DNA of 64,000 nucleotides from DATBJJ01 sp036556425 (GCA_036556425.1 DATBJJ010000031.1:6285-70284), one strand, 5' to 3'; shown: positions 17,071 to 25,101, counted from the stretch's first letter. Numbers and translations: made by a program. Notes: generated by a model not told the origin, from the sequence alone.

Positions 17071-18384
17071 ATGGATCTTCGATCTCGACTGCGATCGATC
17101 GTCAACGCCGAGCACAAGCCGGCCCGCGAGCTGACGTACGAGCCGGATACCGGCCGCTACGAGGCCACGATCGAGCCGCGCCGCGTCGGCGAGATGCTCG
17201 GCGGCCAGCCGATCGAAACGCCGTTCGGCTCGTGCCTCGTGATCGATCGCCGCTACGAGTCCAACCGGCGGCACGGCGACGTCTTCATCGAGGACTGCCA
17301 GATCCAGGCGGCGGACAGCCTTCGCGTGCTGGATCCGTCGCTGCTCGTGGATCCCGCGTTGGGCCGCACGGTCTTCATCGATCTGGAGACGACCGGCATC
17401 AGCGGGGGCGCGGGGACGGTAGCCTTTCTCGTCGGATGTGGCTACTTCGATCTCGGCGCGTTCCAGGTGCGCCAGTTCCTGCTCACGAGCTATGCCGCGG
17501 AGCGCGCGCTGCTCGCCGCCGTATCGGACTTCTTCGACGACGCCGATCTCATCGTCACGTACAACGGCAAGACCTTCGATGTTCCCGTGATGGAGACGCG
17601 GTGGATGTTCCATCGCATGGAGCTTCCGCTCGAGGGCGTGCCGCACTTCGACGCGCTCCACGCCGCGCGGCGGCTGTGGAAGTCGCGCGTCGACGGTGAC
17701 GCGCCGGCCGACGCGGACGCATGCTGCCGGCTGACGACGCTCGAGCGCGCGCTGTTCGACGTGCGGCGCGTCGGCGACGTTCCGGGGTTCGAGATCCCGT
17801 CGCGGTACTTCCGGTTCCTCCGCAGCGGCGATCCGCGGCCGCTCGAGCCCGTGCTCGAGCACAACCGGCTGGATCTCGTGTCGCTCGCGGCGGTGACCGC
17901 GCGCGCGGCGAGGCTCGTGATCGACGGGGCCGACGCGTGTCCGGATGGCGCGCAGGCGCTTGGGCTCGGACGCGTGTACGAGCGCGCGGGATCGTTCGAT
18001 CGCGCGGAGGCCTGCTACCGCAAAGCGGGGACGGCGGACACGCTTCCGATTCGAGGCGAAGCGCTGTATCGGCTGGGACTGACGTGCCGGCGTCAGCGTC
18101 GGTTCGCGGACGCGGCGGAGGCATGGCGGGCGATTCTCGCGGCCACCGAATCGCGCGCGTCGCGGCGCTGGCCGCAGGCGGCCGTGCTCCGGCAGTTCGC
18201 GGTCGAAGCGCTCGCGATTCACCACGAGCATCGCGATCGCGATCTGCACGCGGCGCGCGAGCTCGCTCTGTTCGGGCTCGAGGAAGACTCCAACGCGCGG
18301 AAGGCCGACGGCTACCGCCATCGCCTCGCGCGGCTCGATCGCAAGATCGCCAAAAAGGAAAGCGCTCAGCTCTTTTGGAACTGA
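17071..18384 (+). CDS. mrfB: MrfB-like DEDDh exonuclease with C-terminal TPR-like region
   Basis: 437 residues. The RNase H-like exonuclease domain covers about 95-275. FIDLETTG gives Asp104 and Glu106, NGKTFDVPVMETR gives Asp170, and EHNRLDLVSL gives His264 and Asp268, a complete DEDDh set. Residues ~285-430 are helical and resemble tetratricopeptide repeats (ALGLGRVYERAGSFDRAEAC, ALYRLGLTCRRQRRFADAAE), as in B. subtilis YprB/MrfB. It starts one base after the mrfA stop, so the two are co-expressed. The expected role is to degrade DNA exposed by MrfA during repair of mitomycin-type lesions. All catalytic residues are present. Confidence 0.88.
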   Translation: MDLRSRLRSIVNAEHKPARELTYEPDTGRYEATIEPRRVGEMLGGQPIETPFGSCLVIDRRYESNRRHGDVFIEDCQIQAADSLRVLDPSLLVDPALGRTVFIDLETTGISGGAGTVAFLVGCGYFDLGAFQVRQFLLTSYAAERALLAAVSDFFDDADLIVTYNGKTFDVPVMETRWMFHRMELPLEGVPHFDALHAARRLWKSRVDGDAPADADACCRLTTLERALFDVRRVGDVPGFEIPSRYFRFLRSGDPRPLEPVLEHNRLDLVSLAAVTARAARLVIDGADACPDGAQALGLGRVYERAGSFDRAEACYRKAGTADTLPIRGEALYRLGLTCRRQRRFADAAEAWRAILAATESRASRRWPQAAVLRQFAVEALAIHHEHRDRDLHAARELALFGLEEDSNARKADGYRHRLARLDRKIAKKESAQLFWN

Positions 18385-18389
18385 GCGCT
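18361..18389. terminator. Bidirectional hairpin between mrfB and rpmE
   Basis: AGCGCTCAG (18361-18369) and CTGAGCGCT (18381-18389) form a perfect nine-base-pair stem with an 11-base loop containing TTTT. It overlaps the mrfB stop codon and faces the end of rpmE on the other strand. Confidence 0.6.
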
Positions 18390-18416
18390 CTCGGAAATCA
18401 GCGAATCGTCGGGCGG

Positions 18417-18677
18417 TTACGCTTTCGCGGCGGCCGGCTGCTTCTTGGCTTTCGCAGCCGCTTTACGGCTCTCGGACGTCTGCGCGCCGAACCGCTTCGT
18501 GAACCGCTCGACGCGGCCTTCCGTGTCGATCAACTTCTGTCGGCCCGTGAAAAACGGATGGCAGTTGTTGCAGATTTCGAGGTGCAGCTCCGGCTTGGTC
18601 GACCGCGTCGTCCAAGTCGCGCCGCAGGCGCAGCGGGCGACGACCTCGTTGTATTTCGGGTGAATCCCTGGCTTCAC
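18417..18677 (-). CDS. rpmE: 50S ribosomal protein L31
   Basis: 86 residues, GTG start preceded by AAGGAG with 6-base spacing. MKPGIHPKYNEVVARCACGA opens the protein and ICNNCHPFFTGRQKLIDTEG follows. Cys16, Cys18, Cys37 and Cys40 form the zinc-binding set, so this is the C+ form of L31 and not the zinc-independent YkgM type. The last ~20 residues are an Ala/Lys tail, slightly longer than usual. A TATAAT box lies 33 bases upstream of the start. In many bacteria rpmE is adjacent to rho; here the two are 11 kb apart. Confidence 0.97.
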   Translation of the reverse strand: MKPGIHPKYNEVVARCACGATWTTRSTKPELHLEICNNCHPFFTGRQKLIDTEGRVERFTKRFGAQTSESRKAAAKAKKQPAAAKA

Positions 18678-18709
18678 AGCAGGCTCCTTCGGGGCTCCGG
18701 GAAAAGATC

Positions 18710-18715
18710 ATTATA
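18710..18715 (-). promoter_or_regulatory. -10 box of rpmE
   Basis: Perfect TATAAT on the reverse strand, 32 bases before the GTG at 18677. It leaves room for a short leader carrying the AAGGAG ribosome-binding site. Confidence 0.65.
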
Positions 18716-18775
18716 TCAGACCGTGCCCCGCTGTCGCTGCGAGGACTAACTTGCGACAGGTCAGTTAGTTACAGT

Positions 18776-19741
18776 CTACTCGAAATCCACGGTCCGGTTC
18801 CAGCGGTGCCCCCTGAGCTCTGCCATGAGAGGCTCACCCAACCGGCTTCCATCGCTGACGGAAATGTTCTGCTCGACGTGCGACAGCTTGCGCATCCCCG
18901 GGATCACGGTGCTGACCGCCGGGTGTTGGAGGATGTGCCGCAGCGCGAGCTGAGGCATAGACATGCCGGCCGGCACGACCGTCCGGAGGCGCGCGACCCG
19001 CGGCAGGGTGGCGTCCAGGTTTTCACGATGGAAGTAGAGATTCCTGAAGTCGCCCGCCGGCCACGTCGAGCTCGCCGTGAGCGTGTCGGTCAGACTGCCC
19101 TCGTCGAACGGCACGCGCGCGATGACGGCGATGCCGTGCTCCCGGCAGTACGGGAAGAGCTCGTCCTCGGGACTCTGATCGAAGACGTTGTAGACGACCT
19201 GTACGGCGTCGATGATGCCCGTCTCGAGCGCGCGCAAGACGTTCGCGGGCTGCCATCGATTGATGCTGATGCCCAGCGCGCGCACGAGCCCCTCGTCCTT
19301 CAAGCGGCGCAGCGCGCGCTGCCCGCGATCGTCGCCGGCCCATTCGTCGGTCCAGACGTGGAGCTGCTGTAGATCGAGCGTCGACACGCCGATGTTCTCG
19401 AGGCTCTTCTCGGTGTATTCACGAATGTAGTCGGCAGGGAACACGTCGTCGAGCGCGTAGCGCGGCGTCGCGGGCCAGCGGCGGTTCTTCGGCGGAATCT
19501 TCGTCGCGATGTACAGCTGTTTTCCGCGATGACGCTTCAGCGTCGCGCCGAGGAGGCGCTCGCTGTGGCCGTCGCCGTACGCCCACGCCGTGTCGAAGAA
19601 GTTGCACCCCAGCTCGATGGCGCGATCGAGCGACGCGAACGACTCCTCGTCGTCGCTGCCGGTCCATCCGGCCATGCCCCACATGCCGTAGCCGACTTCC
19701 GAGACCTTCCACCCGGTTCGTCCGAACACTCGATATTGCAT
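18776..19741 (-). CDS. Aldo/keto reductase
   Basis: 321 residues from the ATG at 19741, which aligns the family start MQYRVFGRTGWKVSEVGYG. The TIM-barrel family residues are visible: Asp and Tyr in NFFDTAWAYGDGHSE, Lys in YIATKIPPKN and His in LQQLHVWTDEW complete the catalytic tetrad Asp-Tyr-Lys-His. ALGISINRWQ and VSTVIPGMRKLSHVEQN are later family motifs around the NADP(H) site. It reduces an aldehyde or ketone; the substrate is unknown. A -10-like TATGAT sits 6 bases before the ATG. The gene is divergent from a PadR regulator that shares the intergenic region, so it may be a target of that regulator. Confidence 0.9.
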   Translation of the reverse strand: MQYRVFGRTGWKVSEVGYGMWGMAGWTGSDDEESFASLDRAIELGCNFFDTAWAYGDGHSERLLGATLKRHRGKQLYIATKIPPKNRRWPATPRYALDDVFPADYIREYTEKSLENIGVSTLDLQQLHVWTDEWAGDDRGQRALRRLKDEGLVRALGISINRWQPANVLRALETGIIDAVQVVYNVFDQSPEDELFPYCREHGIAVIARVPFDEGSLTDTLTASSTWPAGDFRNLYFHRENLDATLPRVARLRTVVPAGMSMPQLALRHILQHPAVSTVIPGMRKLSHVEQNISVSDGSRLGEPLMAELRGHRWNRTVDFE

Positions 19742-19747
19742 CCACCC

Positions 19748-19753
19748 ATCATA
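19748..19753 (-). promoter_or_regulatory. -10 box of a putative leaderless promoter for the aldo/keto reductase
   Basis: TATGAT on the reverse strand, 6 bases before the ATG at 19741, with no Shine-Dalgarno sequence. Confidence 0.5.
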
Positions 19754-19761
19754 TTCCACGC

Positions 19762-19822
19762 TTGACACACTATTACGGTCGGCGTAGTATTACGTCATAC
19801 GTATTACGCAGTGCGTATTACG
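19762..19822 (+). promoter_or_regulatory. PadR promoter with four TATTACG operator repeats
   Basis: TTGACA (19762-19767), a 17-base spacer and TAGTAT (19785-19790) make a near-consensus promoter. TATTACG occurs at 19771, 19788, 19802 and 19816, one in the spacer, one overlapping the -10 box and two downstream of the probable transcription start. The last two are full CGTA-T-TACG palindromes. The spacings are 17, 14 and 14 bases. This arrangement strongly suggests autorepression by the adjacent PadR protein. Confidence 0.75.
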
Positions 19823-19847
19823 TGGAGCGAAGCAGGGGCACGAGCGA

Positions 19848-20183
19848 ATGACGAAACGAACGCGCGCGGACGAGGAGCTCGACGACTTCGGCCGGTTTGC
19901 CGAACCGGCGCTGCTGATTCTGATCAGCCTCGCGGACGGCCCGAAGCACGGGTACGCGATGACCGAGGACATTGCGACGGTCGCGGATGTGCGCCTCGGG
20001 CCGGGCACGCTCTACGGCGCGCTCACGCGCCTCGAATCGCGCGGGCTGATCGAACGGCTGGACAGCGAGGACCGGCGGAACCCGTACAAGCTGACGGCCC
20101 TTGGCGAACGTGCGCTTCGCGCCCGGCTCGCCAGCATGCAGGCGGTCGCCCGCATCGGGCAGCGCCGCCTGGCCGGGGCATGA
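19848..20183 (+). CDS. PadR-family transcriptional regulator
   Basis: 111 residues. The winged-helix PadR core reads ALLILISLADGPKHGYAMTE, then GPGTLYGALTRLESRGLIER for the recognition helix and PYKLTALGERAL for the wing and start of the dimerisation helix. Its ATG overlaps nothing upstream, but its stop overlaps the ATG of the following membrane protein (ATGA). PadR proteins are usually repressors that respond to a small ligand. The array of TATTACG repeats around its own promoter is the likely operator, and the aldo/keto reductase on the other side is the other possible target. Confidence 0.9.
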   Translation: MTKRTRADEELDDFGRFAEPALLILISLADGPKHGYAMTEDIATVADVRLGPGTLYGALTRLESRGLIERLDSEDRRNPYKLTALGERALRARLASMQAVARIGQRRLAGA

Positions 20184-20710
20184 GCGCTTCTCGCTCGAGC
20201 CTGAGCGCGGCGCTCATCCGCCTCTATCCGCGCGAATGGCGCGTGCGATACGGCGATGAGATGGCGCACGTGCTGGCCGAGCAGCCGACGACGATGCGTC
20301 TCGTCTTCGATCTGCTCGCCGGCGCGATCGACGCGTGGATGTATCCGCAGTCTTCGGCGGGAGCGGCAGGCGCTACCGCGAGCAAAGGAGAGACAGCCGT
20401 GACGAAACTCTTGACGTACTGTCAGCCGCACGAGATCACGTCAGCCGAGTACAACCGCAGCGTCGTGTGGATGTTGGGGACGACGGTCGTGCTCTCGGGG
20501 ATCTTCCTCGCGTTGAGGCGCGCGCTCGGTGACAACATCCTCGTCGACGCGTTCGGTGTGTCGACGTTTCCGGTCGCCGTCCTTGTTTCGAGCTGGGCGA
20601 CGTACTTCAAGCGCTACTCGAAAACCGCACGCGTGGCGATCATCGCCGGACTCGGCGCGATCGTGTTCTTCCTGTCTCTGGGGGCGGAGTCCCTGGGACG
20701 GGCATTCTGA
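20180..20710 (+). CDS. Membrane protein of unknown function, coupled to PadR
   Basis: 176 residues from the ATG that overlaps the PadR stop. The first ~60 residues (LIRLYPREWRVRYGDEMAHV and LVFDLLAGAIDAW) resemble the N-terminal segment found in many PadR-associated permease-type proteins. After a Ser/Ala-rich linker there are about three hydrophobic stretches: SVVWMLGTTVVLSGIFLALR, VSTFPVAVLVSSWATYF and VAIIAGLGAIVFFLSL. PadR with a small membrane partner is a common two-gene arrangement in Acidobacteriota. The partner may be the controlled transporter or a sensor. No ATPase is nearby. Confidence 0.75.
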   Translation: MSASRSSLSAALIRLYPREWRVRYGDEMAHVLAEQPTTMRLVFDLLAGAIDAWMYPQSSAGAAGATASKGETAVTKLLTYCQPHEITSAEYNRSVVWMLGTTVVLSGIFLALRRALGDNILVDAFGVSTFPVAVLVSSWATYFKRYSKTARVAIIAGLGAIVFFLSLGAESLGRAF

Positions 20711-20766
20711 TCCGCGTGATCCGCGTGATCCGCGTCAATCCGCGTGATCCGCGTCTATCCGCGGAA
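20711..20766 (+). repeat. 10-bp-period tandem repeat (GATCCGCGTG family)
   Basis: TCCGCGTGAT-type units repeat about five times with a 10-base period immediately after the stop of the membrane protein and up to the end of the convergent amidohydrolase gene. The same motif family is present at 42083-42228 and 47745-47790. Confidence 0.75.
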
Positions 20767-21987
20767 TCAGCGTCTATCGACGACGACCTTGCCGTCCTTC
20801 ATCACCCAGCGAACGCCCGCTCGCAGGACGTTGATATCGCGCAGCGGATCTCCGTCGATCGCGACGAGATCCGCCGCGAACCCAGGGCGCGCCTGGCCGA
20901 GTCTCGTCTGCTGGCCGAGGAGCTCCGCGCCGACGATCGTCGCCGACTTCAACGCCTGTTCGGGCGTCATGCCCGCCTTGACGAACCACTCGAGCTCGCG
21001 GGTGTTCTGACCGAACATCGAGAACACCGCGTCCGATCCCATCCCGAGCCGCACGCCCGCGGCGACGGCGCGCCGCGCCGATTCGAGATTGCGATCGATG
21101 TACTCCTGCAGCGGACCGATGGCGGATTCCGCGAAGCCGTACTCCGCTCGCGACTCCACGTAGTAGCGATTGTGGTCGATCGTCGGCACCCACACCGTGC
21201 CGCGCTTCACCATCTCCGCGATCGTCTCGTCGTCGAGATCGATTCCGTGCTCGACCGAGTCCGCGCCGGCGCGGACGGCATCCTTCACGCCCGATGGGCC
21301 GTACGAGTGGATGGCCACCTTCCGTTGGAGCGCATGCGCCGTGTCGACGACCGCCTTCATCTCGTCGAAGGTCACCGTCTGCGTGGTATCGACGCTGTCG
21401 AAACTGCCGCGCGATCCGTAGATCTTGATCCAATCGGATCCGCCGCGGATGCGCTCTTCCGCTGTCTTGCGCATCGCGTCCGGATCCGGCGCGGCGCCCG
21501 AGCGCGCCGAGAGTCCCTGACCGGAGGCGAAGATCCGAGGCCCGACCATCGCGCCCATCGCGATGAGATCGCGCATCGCGAAATCCGACTCGCTGCTCGC
21601 GCCAAGATCTCGCACCGTCGTCACGCCGGTCTCGAGCGTGCGCCGCGCGTTGTCCTGCGCGAGGAAGACGGTGACCGCCGGCCGCCGCCGCTGCCCGAGC
21701 GGCCGCGTGCCCGGCTGACGATCCCAGTAGTAGGTGATGTGCGTGTGGAGATCGATCAGTCCTGGGATGCCGGTGTATCGGCGGAGATCGATCGCATCCG
21801 CCCCCGCGGCCACTGCCGCGCCGCTCTCCACGCGGACGATGCGATCGCCGTCGATGAAGACGACCGCGTCGGGGATGAGACGGGATCCGTCCCAGAGCTG
21901 CTTGAATCGAATCGCTTTGGGCTGCGCGAGCGTAGGGGATGCGGCGGTCGCGAGGATTACCAGAACGCTCGCGACGGCGCGCCTCAT
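20767..21987 (-). CDS. Secreted metal-dependent amidohydrolase
   Basis: 406 residues from the ATG at 21987; the start overlaps the upstream stop (ATGA). The signal peptide is MRRAVASVLVILATAASPTL. The amidohydrolase superfamily metal ligands are visible: DLHTHIT (HxH), a carbamylated-Lys candidate in DWIKIYGS, AIHSYGPSG and VEHGIDL for two His, and MGSDAVF for the Asp. The layout is that of imidazolonepropionase/prolidase-like enzymes, which are common as exported proteins in Acidobacteriota and hydrolyse cyclic amides or dipeptides. The substrate is unknown. It is transcribed with the cupin protein upstream. Confidence 0.88.
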   Translation of the reverse strand: MRRAVASVLVILATAASPTLAQPKAIRFKQLWDGSRLIPDAVVFIDGDRIVRVESGAAVAAGADAIDLRRYTGIPGLIDLHTHITYYWDRQPGTRPLGQRRRPAVTVFLAQDNARRTLETGVTTVRDLGASSESDFAMRDLIAMGAMVGPRIFASGQGLSARSGAAPDPDAMRKTAEERIRGGSDWIKIYGSRGSFDSVDTTQTVTFDEMKAVVDTAHALQRKVAIHSYGPSGVKDAVRAGADSVEHGIDLDDETIAEMVKRGTVWVPTIDHNRYYVESRAEYGFAESAIGPLQEYIDRNLESARRAVAAGVRLGMGSDAVFSMFGQNTRELEWFVKAGMTPEQALKSATIVGAELLGQQTRLGQARPGFAADLVAIDGDPLRDINVLRAGVRWVMKDGKVVVDRR

Positions 21988-22844
21988 TTCGCCGCTTGGC
22001 ACGGCGTGCCGCTGAGCGTCGACACGAAGATCAACGGCCGCGAGCCGCGCCGCGTCATAGAGTGCGGCGTGCCACGCGGCACCACGGTGAAGATGCCGGC
22101 CGAGAGCGCAGACTCTTTCCCGCCGACGCGATGCGTGCCTTCGCCGGCAACGACGTAGATGATCTCGTCGGACTCCGCGTGCGTGTGCTCCGCGAGCGGT
22201 TCCTTCATTTGAATGAGCGTCGACGTCGAGCTGCCCGTGCACCCGACGGGCGAGCGCTTCACCTGCGCGCTCCCGATGTAGTTGCTCTCGATGAAATCCG
22301 GGATCGACATCGAGCTCGCTGAGTAGTTGCCGTTCGGCGCGGGCGATGGCGGCGGCGACACGGGCTCGACCTTCGGCGGCGCCGGCGGCGGCGGCGGCAC
22401 CGCGCTGAGCGTCACGTTCGCGCGCAGCGGCTTGCCGGCGGTCAAGCTCATTTCTTTTTCGAGCGTCACGAATTCGTCGTGCTCGAATCGCACGCGATAC
22501 GTACCGGGCGCCATGTTGGCGAAGTTCACGAGGCCCGACGGATCCGTTTGCCCTTCACGATCGACCGGCCCCACCGCGGTCACCGCGACGTTCTGAAGCG
22601 TCCGGCCGTCCAGCGCGGTGACCATCACCGTCAGCGTCAGCTTCGTCGGGAGCGGCGCCGGCGTGCGGCTGCGGCCCGTGGTTGCGGCCGTCGCGGGCGG
22701 CGACGCCGGCGGCTTCGCCGGAGCCGGCTGTGTGGCGGGCGGGGGATTCTGGGGCGTTTGAGCAATCACGCGCGAGTCCGACGGCCCGGCGATCAGGCCG
22801 AGGCTCGCGGCGAAACACAGGACCGAAAAAGGTGTGCAGCGCAT
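21984..22844 (-). CDS. Exported CarboxypepD_reg-like plus cupin protein
   Basis: 286 residues from the ATG at 22844, which gives the signal peptide MRCTPFSVLCFAASLGLIAG. A Pro/Ala-rich linker (about 25-60) is followed by an Ig-like CarboxypepD_reg domain (MVTALDGRTLQNVAVTAVGP, GLVNFANMAPGTYRVRFEHD). After a second Pro-rich linker there is a C-terminal cupin (EHTHAESDEIIYVVAGEGTH and VPRGTPHSM) with the metal-binding HxH...E and His. The combination of a surface-type domain and a cupin is unusual. Its stop overlaps the amidohydrolase start. A cell-envelope location is inferred. Function is unknown. Confidence 0.8.
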   Translation of the reverse strand: MRCTPFSVLCFAASLGLIAGPSDSRVIAQTPQNPPPATQPAPAKPPASPPATAATTGRSRTPAPLPTKLTLTVMVTALDGRTLQNVAVTAVGPVDREGQTDPSGLVNFANMAPGTYRVRFEHDEFVTLEKEMSLTAGKPLRANVTLSAVPPPPPAPPKVEPVSPPPSPAPNGNYSASSMSIPDFIESNYIGSAQVKRSPVGCTGSSTSTLIQMKEPLAEHTHAESDEIIYVVAGEGTHRVGGKESALSAGIFTVVPRGTPHSMTRRGSRPLIFVSTLSGTPCQAAK

Positions 22845-22956
22845 GCTCTTATGAGATTGCGTGATGCTTGGCGGCGTCAAGAGGCACCTCGGCGCTCAGC
22901 TGAGCGAGACCCGAGCCCAACGGGAGGCTGGCACTCCCCGTGAATCTCGTTCAGCC

Positions 22957-24261
22957 ATGAGACGTTACCTCTGGCTGCTGGCTGTGCCGATCGCGTTGAT
23001 TGCCATAGCCGTCGTCTACGCCGCGCGACGTCAGTCGCTGCAAATCTCGTACGAGGAAGTCACGGCCGGGCCGCTGGACCGCGAAGTGCTGACCAGCGGG
23101 ACGCTCGAGCCGGCGCGCGAAGTGGAGGTTGGTGCCCAGGTCGCGGGGACCGTGCAGTCGCTCCACGCCGATTTCAATTCCCGCGTGAAATCGGGACAGG
23201 TGATCGCGCAGCTCGATCCGTCGGTTTACGACGCGGAGCTCGCGCAGGCGCGCGCGCGCGTCATCGAAGCGCAGGGCAACGCGCAGCGCGCGCAATTGAC
23301 CGAGCGCGATATGACGACGAAGCGCGATCGCGCGCGTGAGCTCGCGTCGAAGGATCTCGTCCCAGCTACCGACTTGGAATCCGCGGAGCTTGCCGCGAAA
23401 CAGGCGTCGGCCGATCTGATCGCCGCGCAGGCCGCCGCGACGTCGGCGCAGGCCGCGCTGAAGCAGGCCGAAGTGAACCGATCGCATACGACGATTCGGT
23501 CGCCCATCGACGGGATCGTGGTCAGCAGGAACGTCGAGGTGGGGCAGACGCTGGCGGTGCGCCTCGAATCGCCCGTGCTGTTCCGGATCGCGGATCTGAG
23601 CCGTATGCATCTGCTCGCCGAGATCGGCGAGGCGGAAGTGGGCGGCGTTGTACCTGGCGCCGAGGTCGCGTTCGAGATCGAATCGCTCGGGCCGCAGCGA
23701 TTCGAAGGCAAAGTCTCGGAGGTGCGCCTGCAGCCCGTGTTGCAGGCGGCCGTCGCGACGACCGGCAGTGCGACGACCAGTGGCGCGACGACGGCGACAG
23801 CTCCCGCCGCGTCCTCCGCGCCGCGCGCGCCCGGCACTCAGGGCACGGCGCAGCCGCAAACAACCGCGAACACGCCGCCGCAATCCGGAGCGGTCGTGTC
23901 GTACACGGCCATCGTCGACGTCGACAACCGCGACTGGCGCATCGCGCCCGGAAGCACCGCGCTCGTCCTGTTGCCGACGGCACAGCGATCGCGCGCGGTT
24001 CGCCTTCCCAACAACGCGCTCACGTTCCGCCCGCCGCCCGCGGTGCTCGAGATCACGCGGCAGAAATCCCTTCGCGTCGATCCGATCGATCGAGATTCGC
24101 CGACCGCCCGCGGCGTCGACGGTCATGTCTGGAGATACGAGAACGAGAAGTTCGTGCCGGTGAAGGTGAGGACCGGCGTCGCTGACGAACGGTGGACGGA
24201 GCTCATCGACGGCGCCGTTCAACCCGGCGATCGGCTCGTCACCGCGGCCCGCCAACGCTGA
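22957..24261 (+). CDS. HlyD/MacA-type periplasmic adaptor (membrane fusion protein)
   Basis: 434 residues from the ATG at 22957; an earlier in-frame ATG lacks a hydrophobic start. An N-terminal membrane anchor (YLWLLAVPIALIAIAVVYAA) is followed by the lipoyl-like half (GTLEPAREVEVGAQVAGTVQ), a coiled coil at ~100-175 (DAELAQARARVIEAQGNAQR and the following helix), the second lipoyl half (TTIRSPIDGIVVSRNVEVG) and the beta-barrel. A ~45-residue Ala/Thr/Ser/Pro-rich insert occupies about 267-311, inside the barrel region. The next gene is not an ABC transporter, so its MacB partner and outer-membrane channel must be elsewhere, if they exist. Divergent from the cupin gene. Confidence 0.85.
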   Translation: MRRYLWLLAVPIALIAIAVVYAARRQSLQISYEEVTAGPLDREVLTSGTLEPAREVEVGAQVAGTVQSLHADFNSRVKSGQVIAQLDPSVYDAELAQARARVIEAQGNAQRAQLTERDMTTKRDRARELASKDLVPATDLESAELAAKQASADLIAAQAAATSAQAALKQAEVNRSHTTIRSPIDGIVVSRNVEVGQTLAVRLESPVLFRIADLSRMHLLAEIGEAEVGGVVPGAEVAFEIESLGPQRFEGKVSEVRLQPVLQAAVATTGSATTSGATTATAPAASSAPRAPGTQGTAQPQTTANTPPQSGAVVSYTAIVDVDNRDWRIAPGSTALVLLPTAQRSRAVRLPNNALTFRPPPAVLEITRQKSLRVDPIDRDSPTARGVDGHVWRYENEKFVPVKVRTGVADERWTELIDGAVQPGDRLVTAARQR

Positions 24262-24270
24262 TTCCACGCC

Positions 24271-24292
24271 CGGGTGAGGGAAACGTCACCCG
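24271..24292 (+). terminator. Weak hairpin after the adaptor gene
   Basis: CGGGTGA (24271-24277) and TCACCCG (24286-24292) pair perfectly around an 8-base loop just after the MFP stop codon. No T-tract is present, so terminator function is only possible. Confidence 0.35.
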
Positions 24293-24363
24293 CCTTCGTT
24301 ACATACACGGAATCGGAGAACGGCCGCCCGGCCGATGTCCTCCGGCTCTAGAAAGAAGGCGGT

Positions 24364-25083
24364 ATGCAGACCTATGCACGCGCGACGCTCGCGGCGGTGG
24401 TGCTGGCGTTGTTCGGCCTCGCGCAGTCCGGCCTCGACGCGCAAACCAAGCGGCTGATGTTCGAGGTGCGGCAAGTGAAGGCCGTCGACGAATGCGGAAA
24501 CGGCCGTCCCGAGGAGATCTTCGGCAGCGACGAGATCAGCTTCGGCGGAGTCTCGATCGATCCGGCTGGCAACGTGCACAAGCTCAGGACGATGAATGCC
24601 GGCTCGTTCAAGCGGGACGGATCGCAGCGCACGTTCAACCCTGCGAAACAACTCGTGATCTTCAACGTACGCGGCAACAAGTATCCGCAGACGTATCAGG
24701 CGCTTCTCGTGCTCGTCGAAAGAGATCCGGGAGGCGGCTTCGGGAAGTACCTCGACCGTCTCGTGAAGGAAGCACGCGAGCTCACGGATTCATCGGCCGA
24801 TCCCAACGTGCCGATGCTGTTGCCGGCCCGGTATACGCCGGGTGCGGCGCTGCAGATTCCCGAGATCCTCAGCACGATCGCCGCGGAGAAGATCGGCAAG
24901 GCGGTTCTCGGTGCCGCGAAGAAAGAAATCAACCAGCGATGGGCGGATGACATCTTCGACCCCGTTCTGCAGACCGTGACCCTCCGCGACGCCCAGTTCG
25001 AGCCTCCCAAGACGATGACGACGCTGGCGTACAAGAAACACAACTGCTCGTACCGCGTGATCGGGAGATGGCACCTCGACTGA
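24364..25083 (+). CDS. Secreted protein of unknown function
   Basis: 239 residues. The signal peptide is ATLAAVVLALFGLAQSGLDA, ending before QTKRLMFEVRQV. The mature part is a mixed alpha/beta sequence with three Cys and no recognised domain. The end, YKKHNCSYRVIGRWHLD, may carry a disulfide partner. AAAGAAGG precedes the ATG as a weak ribosome-binding site. It is followed by a strong hairpin and then the sigma factor gene on the same strand. It may belong to that locus or be separate; nothing in the sequence decides this. Confidence 0.7.
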   Translation: MQTYARATLAAVVLALFGLAQSGLDAQTKRLMFEVRQVKAVDECGNGRPEEIFGSDEISFGGVSIDPAGNVHKLRTMNAGSFKRDGSQRTFNPAKQLVIFNVRGNKYPQTYQALLVLVERDPGGGFGKYLDRLVKEARELTDSSADPNVPMLLPARYTPGAALQIPEILSTIAAEKIGKAVLGAAKKEINQRWADDIFDPVLQTVTLRDAQFEPPKTMTTLAYKKHNCSYRVIGRWHLD

Positions 25084-25101
25084 CCGGTCGTTCGATCGTC
25101 G

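Noticed and set aside
19771..19822. TATTACG repeats as a CRISPR array
   Set aside because: The repeat is 7 bases with 14-17 base spacing, and there are no spacers or cas genes; an operator array is the better reading.
24325..24355. CCGGCTCTAG match to the REP-like element
   Set aside because: Only about 10 bases match and no second arm is present; below what can be distinguished from chance.
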